Shown here: positions 17,177 to 25,942 of the stretch, one piece after another | Layout of the letters: each line of letters begins with the position of its first letter | Position numbering within the stretch: the first letter of the stretch is position 1 | Source of the DNA: Halovenus aranensis | Lineage (GTDB): Archaea > Halobacteriota > Halobacteria > Halobacteriales > Haloarculaceae | Assembly (NCBI RefSeq): GCF_900100385.1 | Contig: NZ_FNFC01000006.1 | Coordinates: forward strand, 124,001-188,000 | Length of the DNA: 64,000 nt | Direction of reading: 5' to 3' | Program-made: the position numbers and the translations under genes | The notes under the pieces: model-generated | Told to the model about the DNA's origin: nothing | What the model saw: only the letters and a program-made list of their open reading frames with translations | Database searches by the model: none

Positions 17177-18748
17177 ATGAAAGCTCCTGAGGAAGCGTTC
17201 GGGAAGGGACAACTCAACGAGAGAGTCGACGCCGGCGAGCTGATTGCCGACATCGGTCTCGATGCCGAGGAAATCGCATGGCGAAAGGAGTTCATCGGGT
17301 TCACACAGGAAGACGCCGAGCGGCTCGAAGCGTACCAGGATGCGTTCGCAGGCCAGGCTGAGCAGGTCGCGGCAGATTTCTACGAGAACATCACCGAGCA
17401 CGACGAGACCATCGAGGTGATGAGCCGGTCCGAGAAGGGGGTCGACCAGCTCAAACGGACGCAGGCAGCCTATCTACAGACGCTGGTCCAGGGTGAGTAC
17501 GGCGTGGCGTACTTCCGTGAGCGGGCGCGAATCGGGAAGCTCCACGATATGCTCGACATGCCGATGAAACAGTACCTCGGGCAGTACGGCGTTTATTATG
17601 ACCTGATTCTCCCGATTGTCTGTGACCGTCTCAAGGAGTCACTCATCGAGGAGCTTCACCACAGGGCCGATGACAGCCGCCTCGGCGGTGAGGGTGTCGA
17701 CACAACCGACGACGAGCCAGAGGCGACCGTCGAAACGGTCGTCCAGAGGGAGGTAGACGAGGCGACGGAGGATTTGCTGGCTATCTTACGTCTCATCAAC
17801 CTCGACATGCAGGTGGCGACTGATACCTACATTCACTCCTACAGCCAGAATCTCACCCGCGAGCTACAGCGACAACAAGAGGTCAGCAACACCGTCCAAG
17901 ACGCCTGCGAACAACTGCAGACTGCCGCCGACGATATCGCGGTCAGTAGCGAGGAGATCAGCGACCTCGCGCGAACACAGGCCAGCGCAATGGAGGAGGC
18001 CTCTGGCGAGGTCGGCGAGATGTCGGCAACAGTCCAGGAGATTGCATCGACTGCCCAGCAGGTCGCGGCGACGAGCCAGCGCGCGGAAACCCTCGCAGAC
18101 GAGGGGAGAGAGGCAGCGACCGAGGCAATCGACGTGATGCATCGAATCGACGGCTCGGTCCAGGGAGTCGCCGCCGACGTCGACAGCCTACAGGAGCGCA
18201 TCGACGAAATCGACGCTATCGTCGATATCATCAACGACATCGCCGACCAGACGAACATGCTCGCGTTGAACGCCTCTATCGAGGCGGCACGGGCCGGAGA
18301 CGCAGGTGAGGGGTTTGCAGTCGTCGCCGACGAGGTAAAATCGTTAGCCGAGCAGTCACAGCAACACGCGGGTGAGGTCGAGCGGTTGGTCGACGGCATC
18401 AAAGAGGACGCTGCAGAGACCGTTGCGAGCCTCGAAGAGACCACACGACAGGTCGAGGAGGGACTTGAACAGGTGACAACGGCCATGGATACCCTCCAGG
18501 AAATTGCGGAAAACATCCAGGAGGTCTCGGAGGGCGTTCAGGAGGTTTCCGACGCGACGGACGACCAGGCCGCCGGTGCCGAAGAGCTCGCCTCGATGGT
18601 CGACGAACTCGTCGATCAGTCCGCACAGGTCGCTGACGAAATCGAGGACATCGCGGCTGCCAACCAGGAGCAGGCGACACAGGTTCACGAGATCACCAAG
18701 ACCGTCGACCGACTGGCCGACGACTCGGCCCAATCCGACAGACGGTAG
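17177..18748 (+). CDS. hemAT: Globin-coupled aerotaxis transducer HemAT
   Basis: The 523-residue protein is a soluble chemoreceptor. Residues about 25-175 form a sensor globin with proximal His123 in [12 protein letters not shown], followed by [17 protein letters not shown]. There is no transmembrane segment. After a helical linker the signalling domain (about 230-515) carries the conserved hairpin [21 protein letters not shown] and [15 protein letters not shown]. By homology, heme binds O2 and the signal goes to CheA/CheW to drive aerophobic or aerophilic taxis. The gene directly precedes the hydrogenase operon on the same strand, separated by 385 bp. Confidence 0.95.
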   Translation: MKAPEEAFGKGQLNERVDAGELIADIGLDAEEIAWRKEFIGFTQEDAERLEAYQDAFAGQAEQVAADFYENITEHDETIEVMSRSEKGVDQLKRTQAAYLQTLVQGEYGVAYFRERARIGKLHDMLDMPMKQYLGQYGVYYDLILPIVCDRLKESLIEELHHRADDSRLGGEGVDTTDDEPEATVETVVQREVDEATEDLLAILRLINLDMQVATDTYIHSYSQNLTRELQRQQEVSNTVQDACEQLQTAADDIAVSSEEISDLARTQASAMEEASGEVGEMSATVQEIASTAQQVAATSQRAETLADEGREAATEAIDVMHRIDGSVQGVAADVDSLQERIDEIDAIVDIINDIADQTNMLALNASIEAARAGDAGEGFAVVADEVKSLAEQSQQHAGEVERLVDGIKEDAAETVASLEETTRQVEEGLEQVTTAMDTLQEIAENIQEVSEGVQEVSDATDDQAAGAEELASMVDELVDQSAQVADEIEDIAAANQEQATQVHEITKTVDRLADDSAQSDRR

Positions 18749-18980
18749 TCCTCGTCGACCCCGGCTCCGGTGTGGGTTCCCCGCTTTGTGGTTTCTCTCG
18801 TGTTCTCTGCTAGTGTGAGTCTGTACCGCCATGTCACTGTCATAGCTCCGTTACAATCCGTGACACGACAGTATCGGTCACTGGCTCACCAAAATAACCG
18901 CAATAATCACTGTGGCCCTCTGGAGATGCGACGTGGCGTGGCAACTGACTAGCCCGCTCGCCCGGTCACCAGGAGCACTT

Positions 18981-19000
18981 GTTAAAATACCCTGTATATA
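18981..19000 (+). promoter_or_regulatory. Promoter region of the hydrogenase operon
   Basis: gttaaaata (18981-18989) and tgtatata (18993-19000) are the only TATA-like elements in the region. Transcription would start near 19022-19028. This leaves a leader of about 105-110 nt before the ATG at 19134, in contrast to the leaderless genes around it. Confidence 0.45.
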
Positions 19001-19039
19001 TTGGCCTTTCATCATTGTTTATCCAGCCGTCATCAACCA

Positions 19040-19054
19040 GTACAGTAACTGTAC
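19040..19054. promoter_or_regulatory. Inverted repeat in the hydrogenase leader (candidate operator)
   Basis: GTACAGTAACTGTAC is a perfect 7-bp inverted repeat around a single central A. It lies about 15-30 nt downstream of the expected transcription start, where a bound dimeric repressor would block transcription. The binding protein is unknown. Confidence 0.5.
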
Positions 19055-19133
19055 CGCCACCCACCGATATCGAGAACCCGACCGTCGCTGGGTTCGGTGG
19101 GACAACTGCTCGCTTCCACGGAGAGAAACCAAT

Positions 19134-20315
19134 ATGACCACTGCTGACACTGAGACGAAGACAGGAACCGAGGCGACAACGACACGACGAAACTTCCTCA
19201 AGCTCGTCGGCGGAGTCAGCGCCGGGACGGTAATCACCCAGTACAGTTCGGAGGTTGCCACCGCGCTGGAACAGGCAAGCAACGGCAGCAAAGAGGTCGT
19301 CTGGCTCCAGGGTCAGACCTGCTCTGCCTGCACCATGTCGACGCTGCAGGGAACGTCGCCGAGCCTCGAGGAGGCCATCTCGCAGTTCAAACTCGACGTG
19401 ACCTTCCACCCCGAAATCATGGCCGAGACCGGGGAGGCGGCGACCGAGGCGATGAGTTCCTCGCCTGATATCCTGATGGTCGAGGGAGCGATTCCGACGA
19501 AGATTCCCTCGGCCGCGACGTTCGGCCGGACCGAAGACGGCCACCACAAGCCGGTCGTCGACTGGCTGCTCGAACTGGCTCCCGAGGCCGAGTACGTCAT
19601 GGGCATCGGCACTTGTGCCTGCTATGGCGGCTGGCAGTCGGCCAACAACGGCGCGCCCGCTGTCGAGGACTTCGACGAAGAAGGACCGTGGATGGACGCG
19701 AACGTCACCGGCGCGAAGGGGCTCCAGTACACCCACCGAGAGGACGACGCTGGCGTCCTCGGGCCGGATTTCACCGCCAACTCCGGCCTTCCCGTTATCA
19801 ACGTCCCGGGCTGTATGACACACCCCGATTACGTCCTGTTGACGGTCGCGACCCTGTTGAACGGCCACGAGCCCGACCTCGACGAGTTCAACCGACCGAA
19901 GGCGTTCTACGGCCCGCTGGTCCACGACCAGTGCTCTCGCCGCGGCTACTTCGACCGCGGCGAGTTCGTCGAGCACGTCGGCGACGGCTCCGGCAAGTGC
20001 CTGTACAACGTCGGCTGCAAGGGGCCGTACTGCCACTGTGACGACTCGGTCCGGCTCTGGAACGACGGCACGAGCGTCTGTCGCAACGTCGGCGCGCCGT
20101 GTATCGGCTGTATGGAGCCGGGATTCTGGGACCGCATGACGCCGTTTTACGACCCAATCGAGGAGCAAGGCGTCGCGCTGACCGACGTCGAGACCGCCGG
20201 GAAGGTCGCCGTCGGCGCGACTGCGGCCGGCCTCGGCGCACACGCGGCCCGGAAGGCGATGGGCTACGGCGACGCCGAGCCAGACGAACAAGACGAGACC
20301 GAATCCACGGAGTGA
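19134..20315 (+). CDS. [NiFe] hydrogenase small subunit (Tat-exported)
   Basis: This 393-residue protein has a Tat signal (TRRNFLK at 17-23 and a hydrophobic stretch). Fe-S ligands follow: C63 and C66 in QTCSACTMS, then GTCACYGG and PGCMTHPDY for the proximal cluster; HDQCSRRG with C289 and C295 for the distal one; and CHC (300-302), C316, C323, C326 for the medial region. C316 aligns with the Pro that keeps the medial cluster [3Fe-4S] in standard enzymes, so a [4Fe-4S] is likely. The two extra Cys that make the O2-tolerant proximal cluster are absent. A hydrophobic C-terminal segment (about 345-368) may anchor it to the membrane. The ATG at 19134 places the Tat motif correctly. Confidence 0.93.
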   Translation: MTTADTETKTGTEATTTRRNFLKLVGGVSAGTVITQYSSEVATALEQASNGSKEVVWLQGQTCSACTMSTLQGTSPSLEEAISQFKLDVTFHPEIMAETGEAATEAMSSSPDILMVEGAIPTKIPSAATFGRTEDGHHKPVVDWLLELAPEAEYVMGIGTCACYGGWQSANNGAPAVEDFDEEGPWMDANVTGAKGLQYTHREDDAGVLGPDFTANSGLPVINVPGCMTHPDYVLLTVATLLNGHEPDLDEFNRPKAFYGPLVHDQCSRRGYFDRGEFVEHVGDGSGKCLYNVGCKGPYCHCDDSVRLWNDGTSVCRNVGAPCIGCMEPGFWDRMTPFYDPIEEQGVALTDVETAGKVAVGATAAGLGAHAARKAMGYGDAEPDEQDETESTE

Positions 20316-20321
20316 CCACCG

Positions 20322-21884
20322 ATGCCAGAAATCGAAATCGACCCGACGACACGAATCGAAGGCCATCATAGCACGACACTACAGGTAGAGGACGGCCACG
20401 TCACCGAGGCCAAAAGCCACATAGACATGTTTCGGGGGATGGAGATGGTCGTCCTGGACCGCCCGCCGTCGGACGCCCCGGTGTTCACCCAGCGGGTCTG
20501 TGGTGTCTGTTTCACCGTCCACCGGATGAGTTCGCTGCTCGCTATCGAGAATGCCGCAAAACGTGCGGGCGTCTTCGGCGGCGTTCCCGAAACCGCCCGC
20601 CAGATGCGCAACCTCCTCGAACGAATCGCGACACTGTGGAACCACGCGGTCCACATGTTCGCGCTGGTCGGCCCGGACTACAGCGACGCCGTGGCCGGGA
20701 CCGGACTGGACCGCCTCGACCCCATGGAAGGCGAGGGATACAAGCGCGCGCTGGAAGCACAGCGCGAACTGCTCCAGGGGTTTGCCGAGTTCGGCGGGAA
20801 AGCACCCCACCCGCTCACCTACGCGCCCGGCGGGATGTCCGCGACGCCGACCGCGGGCAAACTCCAGAACATCCGCGACCAGGTCGAGTTCGTCAGCGAC
20901 TGGCTCGGCCCGACTGACGCCATCCCGGAGATTATCGAGAACGTCCGCAACGGCGAGTTCGACGCCGACCTCGGCGAAGGACTCCACGACATCGTCTCGC
21001 TTCTGTTCGCCGCCAAGGAGGCCGGTGCTGACGACTTCGGCGTCGGCCCCGGTCGGTACTACTGTAACGGTATCTACCCCGACGGCGACGGTGGACGCGA
21101 GATTCCGGCCGGCATCTACGTCGACGGCGAACTCACACACCCCGAGAAAGACGACATCACGTCGGCGATACACGAGAGCACTGCCCGGTCGTGGTACACC
21201 GACGACTCCGGCGGCCACCCGATGGAGGAGTCGCCGCCGAAACCCGACCCCGAGAAGGAAGACGCGTACTCCTGGGGGAAGGCCCCGCGATACGACGGGA
21301 TGAACATGGAGACGGGGTCGCTGGCCCGCCTCATCGTCACCGAGCGAGACCCCTTCGATTTGCGGGCCACTCTCGGCGGGGACCCGACCAAAAGCAGTAC
21401 GCTAAACCGCCTGATTGCTCGCGCCCAGGAGTCGGTGCTCTTGCGGGACCAGATTCTCGACGTGCTCGACGACATCGAGCCGGATTCGACGGTCAACCGC
21501 GGCTGGACCGACGACTTCAGCGGCGAGGGGGTCGGCCTCTGGGAGGCCTCCCGGGGCGCACTCTCACACTGGGTGAAAATCGAGGACGGGACCATCACCA
21601 ACTACCAGATTATCACACCGACGCTGTGGAACCTCGGCCCCCGCGACGAGAACGGCACGCCGAGCATCTTCGAGCAGTCCGTCGAGGGGATGGCCGTCGA
21701 GGACTACGAGAACCCCATCAACGTGATGCGAACCGTCCGCTCGTTCGACCCGTGTCTGGCCTGTTCGGTCCACGTCGAGAGTCCCGCAGGCACCTACTCC
21801 GAGGAAGTCACGCCCGCGTCGCCGGCAGGCGTCGCGACCGGGGGTGACAGACCGTACGCCGGTCAGGAGGTGGACGAACAGTGA
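20322..21884 (+). CDS. [NiFe] hydrogenase large (catalytic) subunit
   Basis: The 520-residue protein carries both Ni-Fe ligand motifs. L1 is RVCGVCFTVH at residues 58-67 (C60, C63) and L2 is DPCLACSVH at 476-484 (C478, C481). Glu13 in TTRIEGH is the usual proton-path residue. A 36-residue tail follows L2 and should be removed by the operon's endopeptidase once the metal centre is inserted. This is longer than the roughly 15-residue tails of many enzymes. It has no signal of its own and should be co-exported with the small subunit, 6 bp upstream. It catalyses reversible H2 oxidation; with a cytochrome b partner, uptake is the likely direction. Confidence 0.95.
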   Translation: MPEIEIDPTTRIEGHHSTTLQVEDGHVTEAKSHIDMFRGMEMVVLDRPPSDAPVFTQRVCGVCFTVHRMSSLLAIENAAKRAGVFGGVPETARQMRNLLERIATLWNHAVHMFALVGPDYSDAVAGTGLDRLDPMEGEGYKRALEAQRELLQGFAEFGGKAPHPLTYAPGGMSATPTAGKLQNIRDQVEFVSDWLGPTDAIPEIIENVRNGEFDADLGEGLHDIVSLLFAAKEAGADDFGVGPGRYYCNGIYPDGDGGREIPAGIYVDGELTHPEKDDITSAIHESTARSWYTDDSGGHPMEESPPKPDPEKEDAYSWGKAPRYDGMNMETGSLARLIVTERDPFDLRATLGGDPTKSSTLNRLIARAQESVLLRDQILDVLDDIEPDSTVNRGWTDDFSGEGVGLWEASRGALSHWVKIEDGTITNYQIITPTLWNLGPRDENGTPSIFEQSVEGMAVEDYENPINVMRTVRSFDPCLACSVHVESPAGTYSEEVTPASPAGVATGGDRPYAGQEVDEQ

Positions 21885-22687
21885 GCACCGACTCGGACAC
21901 CGGCCTCCGAGAGCGTCTTCGCGAGTTCGCCGTCGCACTCCGGCACCCCTCCGAAGGGCTCGACGACCGCTTCGAGCGCCTCCGAGAGGTCGAGGAGCGC
22001 GAGACCGTCGAGCGCCACAGCCTCGGCGCACGCATCACCCACTGGACGCAGGCGTTTCTGATGTTCGTGTTGCTGGGGACGGGATACGCCATCTGGACGA
22101 AGAACTACGGTCCCCTGAACGTCGCGCCGTGGGACGGCTACTTCATCTCCTTTGGGCTGCACATGTGGGCCGGGACGCTGTTGATGGCCGTCTTGTTCGT
22201 GCTCTTTCCCCTCTATCACGTCTTCGTCGACGGCCACCGTCAGCTCGCCGAGCCCGACGACGTGCGGGTGACCGTCCGGGTCGCCCAGGCCTTCGTCGGC
22301 CTGAAATCGTACATTCCCGGCTATCACCGCGCCCGCGAGACCTACGACGAAAAGGAGGGCGATTGGGTGGCCTACCACCCGATGCAGAAGACGTTCTTCT
22401 GGTGGGTGTCGATTTTCTTCGGCGTGCTCGCGGTGACCGGCTTCAGCATGTACGCCGAGATGCTCGGGGACCCTGTCTGGTGGGTCGAGGTTCTCGGCTT
22501 CCTCTCGCCGTGGCTGGCCTTCGAACACCTCCTGCAGCTTCACCTGCTCGTGGCGTTTATCGTCCTCGCGATGGTGCTCGGACACGTCTACTTCGCGGTC
22601 TTGCCGAGCAACCACGCGGCGTTGAAGTCGATGGTGTTCGGGGACATCGACGCCTACGTCGTCAGGGAGGACGATGACGACGAGTAG
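21881..22687 (+). CDS. Cytochrome b subunit of the hydrogenase (HyaC/FdnI-like)
   Basis: The 268-residue protein starts at a GTG overlapping the large-subunit stop (GTGA). About four membrane helices are seen, with candidate heme-b histidines in LGARITHWTQAFLMF, SFGLHMWAG, FEHLLQLHLLVAF and VLGHVYFAVLP. The loop YHPMQKTFFWW resembles the gamma subunit of formate dehydrogenase, so it belongs to the di-heme cytochrome b561/FdnI-type family. It would anchor the extracytoplasmic hydrogenase and pass electrons to the quinone pool. Its last codons overlap the next gene by 14 bp. Confidence 0.88.
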   Translation: MSTDSDTGLRERLREFAVALRHPSEGLDDRFERLREVEERETVERHSLGARITHWTQAFLMFVLLGTGYAIWTKNYGPLNVAPWDGYFISFGLHMWAGTLLMAVLFVLFPLYHVFVDGHRQLAEPDDVRVTVRVAQAFVGLKSYIPGYHRARETYDEKEGDWVAYHPMQKTFFWWVSIFFGVLAVTGFSMYAEMLGDPVWWVEVLGFLSPWLAFEHLLQLHLLVAFIVLAMVLGHVYFAVLPSNHAALKSMVFGDIDAYVVREDDDDE

Positions 22688-23177
22688 CGACGCGGCCGGC
22701 CGGCCCGCCGGCGAGGAGCGGACCCAGGCGGTCGTCGGCGTCGGCAGCATGGTGATGGGCGACGACGGCGTCGGCTACCACGCTATCGAGGCCCTGGAGG
22801 ACCGGTCGCTGCCCGACGGGACGAGTCTGACCCACGCCGGGACGACGGCGTTTCTCGCTCTGGAGGCGATGAGCGGTGCCGACCGGGCACTGGTGGTCGA
22901 CGCACTCGCACTCGACGAGCCGCCGGGGACGATACGGGAGTTCCGACTCGACCGCCCCGAGGTCGACGCTCCGGAGGTGACGATGCACGACTACAGTTTT
23001 ACCGACGCCCTCGCCGTCGGCGACGTTGCCTACGACGTGCCCGAGCGGGTCCGGCTGCTCGGTGTCGTCCCCGCCGAACTCGACCCCGCACTGGAGCTGT
23101 CTGACCCCGTGTCGGCGGCACTACCGGAGCTTGTATCGCGCATCGAACAGCGACTTACCGAGGAGGCTCAGGACTGA
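22674..23177 (+). CDS. Hydrogenase maturation endopeptidase (HyaD/HybD family)
   Basis: This 167-residue member of peptidase family M52/A31 opens with VGVGSMVMGDDGVGYHAIEAL, the conserved GxGN-like loop where Asp usually binds Ni. A second acidic residue lies in RALVVDALAL and a His in VTMHDYSFTDAL. These match the three Ni-recognition ligands of HybD. It should cut the 36-residue tail from the large subunit after Ni insertion. It overlaps the cytochrome gene at its start and the next small gene at its stop (TGATG), showing tight translational coupling. Confidence 0.9.
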   Translation: MTTSSDAAGRPAGEERTQAVVGVGSMVMGDDGVGYHAIEALEDRSLPDGTSLTHAGTTAFLALEAMSGADRALVVDALALDEPPGTIREFRLDRPEVDAPEVTMHDYSFTDALAVGDVAYDVPERVRLLGVVPAELDPALELSDPVSAALPELVSRIEQRLTEEAQD

Positions 23178-23353
23178 TGAACGGACACTGGTACTGCACT
23201 GACTGTGGCGAACGCATCGAGCAGGAAGCAATCGACGAACACGAGAGCGAGGGCCACCACGTCAAAGGCCGGTTCCGGCCGGACCGACTCCTGGCGGGCG
23301 ACCCCGAGATGATTGGCTCACAAATTGACGACGGCGACGGGGGTGGTGTCTGA
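23177..23353 (+). CDS. 58-residue C2H2-like zinc-binding protein of the hydrogenase operon
   Basis: The start shares bases with the previous stop (TGATG) and its own stop shares bases with hypC (TGATG), so it sits in frame-linked coupling between endopeptidase and HypC. The product begins MNGHWYCTDCGERIEQEAID and continues EHESEGHHVKGRF. Cys7 and Cys10 with His22, His27 and His28 form a plausible C2H2 zinc-finger-like site. The rest is short and acidic, ending in a Gly run. It matches no canonical Hyp or Hya protein I know. Position suggests a maturation accessory or small regulatory role, but that is inference. Confidence 0.72.
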   Translation: MNGHWYCTDCGERIEQEAIDEHESEGHHVKGRFRPDRLLAGDPEMIGSQIDDGDGGGV

Positions 23354-23697
23354 TGTGTCTCGGTGTCCCCGGCGAGATTCAGGAAATCGACGGCCACGAG
23401 GCGGTCGCCGACTTCTGGGGCGTCGAGCGCCGTGTCCGACTCGATATCGTCGGCGACGCCGTCGAGGAAGGCGACTACATCCTCAACCACGTCGGCTACG
23501 CAATCAGAAAGATTCCCGAATCCGAAGTCGAGCAGACCATGGAGCTGTTCGAGACGATGCTCGATGCCGACCCCGAGGACATGCTGACCGACGACGTGAT
23601 GGAGGAACTCGAAGCGAACAGCGGCGCTCCCGCGGCCGGAGCACAGGAGGAAGGAGACGACGACGACCTGCTAGAGGAGTTGGGTATCGATGTCTGA
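23353..23697 (+). CDS. hypC: HypC hydrogenase maturation chaperone
   Basis: The N-terminus MCLGVPGEIQEIDG contains the essential Cys2 used to bind HypD and the Fe(CN)2CO unit and to hold the large-subunit precursor. DFWGVERRVRLDIVG and YILNHVGYAIRKI complete the OB-like domain (about 1-70). Typical HypC is 75-95 residues, but this one has 114. The extra C-terminal tail is acidic with an Ala/Gly linker (EEGDDDDLLEELGIDV). The ATG overlaps the preceding stop and the end overlaps hypD by 8 bp. Confidence 0.93.
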   Translation: MCLGVPGEIQEIDGHEAVADFWGVERRVRLDIVGDAVEEGDYILNHVGYAIRKIPESEVEQTMELFETMLDADPEDMLTDDVMEELEANSGAPAAGAQEEGDDDDLLEELGIDV

Positions 23698-24856
23698 GGG
23701 CGACCCGACACGCGCCGGTCCGACCGGCTCGATTCCCGGCGGTGACGGTGACGACGAACTCCAGTTCCGGGACCCAGAGAAGGCGGAGGCGCTGGCGGAC
23801 AAGATTGCCGAAATCGGGGACGACCTGCCGGACCCGCCGGCGACGGTGATGCACGTCTGTGGCAGCCACGAGCAGTCGATTGCGAAATTCGGCCTGCGGA
23901 GCCTGCTCCCCGACAGCGTGCGCCTCGTGATGGGGCCGGGCTGTCCGGTCTGTGTGACGAACATGCCCGAGGTAGACGAGGCGGTCGCGCTGGCCGAAGA
24001 CGGCGTGACAGTGGCGACCTACGGCGACATGCTGAAGGTGTCGGGCACGGCAAAATCACTCGACGACGCCCGCTCGGAGGGGGCCGACGTTCGGGTCGTC
24101 TACGGCGCACAGGACGCCGTCGAACTCGCCGAGGACCTCGACCGCGAGGTCGTCTTCTTTGCGACGGGATTCGAGACGACCGCCGCGCCGACGGCCGCCG
24201 CAATCAAGGCCGACCCGCCCGAGAACTTCTCGATTCTGTCGGCACACAAGTACATTCCGCCGGCGATGGACATCGTCGCCGAGATGCCAGACACCGAAAT
24301 CGACGGCTACCTCGCGGCCGGTAACGCCGCAATCATCACGGGTCACGGTATCTTCGACGACATCGTCGACCGCCACGGCCTGCCCGTGGTCGTCGGCGGC
24401 TTCGAACCGCTGGACATTCTCGCCGGACTGGTCAAGCTCCTCGAACACATCCGCGACGGCGAGGAAACCGTCGAGAACGCATATCCCCGATGTGTCACCG
24501 AGGCGGGCAACCGCGTCGCCAAGGAACAGCTCTGGGACGTGTTCGAGGCCGTCGACGGCGAGTGGCGCGGCATCGCACACATTCCCGATGCGAACCTCGA
24601 ACTCCGCGAGGAGTACGCCGCCCACGACGCCCGCGAGCGGTTCGACATCGACCCCTCGGCGCTCCGGGAGGCCTCGGCCTCCCAACACCTACAAGAGTGT
24701 ATCTGTGGGGACATCATGGCCGGGACCGCCGACCCGACGGACTGCCCGCTGTTCGGCGAGGAGTGTACGCCTGCCGAGCCGGTGGGCGCGTGTATGGTCA
24801 GTAGCGAGGGCACCTGCAAGATATGGCAGGAGTACGGGGGGCGACCCGAGCTATGA
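23690..24856 (+). CDS. hypD: HypD Fe-(CN)2CO assembly scaffold
   Basis: The 388-residue protein has the HypD signatures: MHVCGSHEQSIAKFGLRSLL, GPGCPVCVTNMPE with the CPVC pair, FATGFETTAAPTAAAI, and GGFEPLDIL. The C-terminal [4Fe-4S] site follows (CICGDIMAGTADP, then four further Cys before the C-terminus). HypD with HypC assembles the iron with its diatomic ligands. About 35 N-terminal residues before the core are acidic and haloarchaeal-looking. It overlaps hypC at the start and ends within a few bases of hypE (the ATG at 24853 overlaps the stop). Confidence 0.95.
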   Translation: MSEGDPTRAGPTGSIPGGDGDDELQFRDPEKAEALADKIAEIGDDLPDPPATVMHVCGSHEQSIAKFGLRSLLPDSVRLVMGPGCPVCVTNMPEVDEAVALAEDGVTVATYGDMLKVSGTAKSLDDARSEGADVRVVYGAQDAVELAEDLDREVVFFATGFETTAAPTAAAIKADPPENFSILSAHKYIPPAMDIVAEMPDTEIDGYLAAGNAAIITGHGIFDDIVDRHGLPVVVGGFEPLDILAGLVKLLEHIRDGEETVENAYPRCVTEAGNRVAKEQLWDVFEAVDGEWRGIAHIPDANLELREEYAAHDARERFDIDPSALREASASQHLQECICGDIMAGTADPTDCPLFGEECTPAEPVGACMVSSEGTCKIWQEYGGRPEL

Positions 24857-25893
24857 ACGACACAGCATCCGACGAGGAAGAGCGCATTACCCTCACTCAC
24901 GGGACCGGCGGACAGGCGACGCGCGATTTGGTCTCGGAGACGCTCACGGCCGGCTTCGAGGACGCCGGCGACGCGCTGGTCGGACTGGCCGACTTCGACG
25001 ACGGGGCGGTCCTCCCGGTCGGCGACAAGAAGCTCGTGGTGACGACGGATACCCACGTCGTCCAACCCCCGTTTTTCCCGGGCGGTGACATCGGCCGGCT
25101 CGCGGTCTCCGGGACCGTCAACGACCTGGCGGTCATGGGCGCGACCGAGGTTCGCGGCCTCACGAGCGGCGTGGTCGTCGAGGCGAACTACCCTCGCGAG
25201 AAGCTCGAACGCATTGCCGACTCGATGGCCGAGGCCTGTCGCGAGGCAGACGCCCCGGTCGTCTCCGGGGATACGAAGGTGATGGGCAACGGCGAGCTCG
25301 ACGGCATCACCATCAACACCGCCGGCGTCGGCGTCGCCGAACACGTCACCCCGGACTCGGATCTCTCACCGCAGGATGTCATCATCGTCACCGACACAAT
25401 CGGCGAACACGGCATCGCACTGCTCGCCGAACGGGAGGGTATCGACTTCGAGGCCGACCTCGAATCGGACGTACAGCCGGTGAACGACCTGCTCGCGGCC
25501 GTCCTGGAGGTCGGCGGCGAGGCCGTGACGGCGATGAAAGACCCGACCCGGACGGGGCTGGCCGGCGCGCTCAACGAGATGGCCAGAAAGAGCGAGGTGG
25601 GCATCGAGGTCACCGACGAGCGGGTGCCGGTGACCGGCGACGTGACCGGTGCCGGCGAGTTGCTCGGCCTCGACCCCTATCAAATAGCGAACGAGGGCGT
25701 GGCGATTCTCGGCGTCGAACCGACCGCGGCCGAGCCGGTGCTCGCGGCGCTCCGTGACCATCCGAAAGGCGAGAACGCCGCCGCAATCGGCAAAGCCATC
25801 GACGACCATCACGGTCGGGTCGTACTCGACACCGGCATCGGTAACCGCTACATGCGCGAACCGAGCAAGGAAGCCGTTCCGCGAATCTGCTGA
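24853..25893 (+). CDS. hypE: HypE carbamoyl dehydratase
   Basis: The 346-residue product converts the carbamoyl group supplied by HypF on its C-terminal Cys into thiocyanate, the cyanide donor. The PurM-like ATP-binding fold is seen in LTHGTGGQATRDLV, GDKKLVVTTDTHVV, FPGGDIGRLAVSGTVNDLAVMG and VSGDTKVMG. The chain ends in the obligatory PRIC tail with C346 last. The ATG at 24853 is used; an in-frame ATG at 24823 lies within hypD and adds nothing family-like. Confidence 0.95.
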   Translation: MNDTASDEEERITLTHGTGGQATRDLVSETLTAGFEDAGDALVGLADFDDGAVLPVGDKKLVVTTDTHVVQPPFFPGGDIGRLAVSGTVNDLAVMGATEVRGLTSGVVVEANYPREKLERIADSMAEACREADAPVVSGDTKVMGNGELDGITINTAGVGVAEHVTPDSDLSPQDVIIVTDTIGEHGIALLAEREGIDFEADLESDVQPVNDLLAAVLEVGGEAVTAMKDPTRTGLAGALNEMARKSEVGIEVTDERVPVTGDVTGAGELLGLDPYQIANEGVAILGVEPTAAEPVLAALRDHPKGENAAAIGKAIDDHHGRVVLDTGIGNRYMREPSKEAVPRIC

Positions 25894-25942
25894 GAATGCT
25901 CATTCACACTGTCCCGCCAGACCGGACGGAGGTGCTCTGACC

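Larger units (their letters stand above)
18749..19133. other. 385-bp intergenic region upstream of the hydrogenase operon
   Basis: No gene was found here. The right half holds an AT-rich promoter region and an inverted repeat, listed separately. The left half shows no obvious terminator beyond short T-rich runs. Confidence 0.5.
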
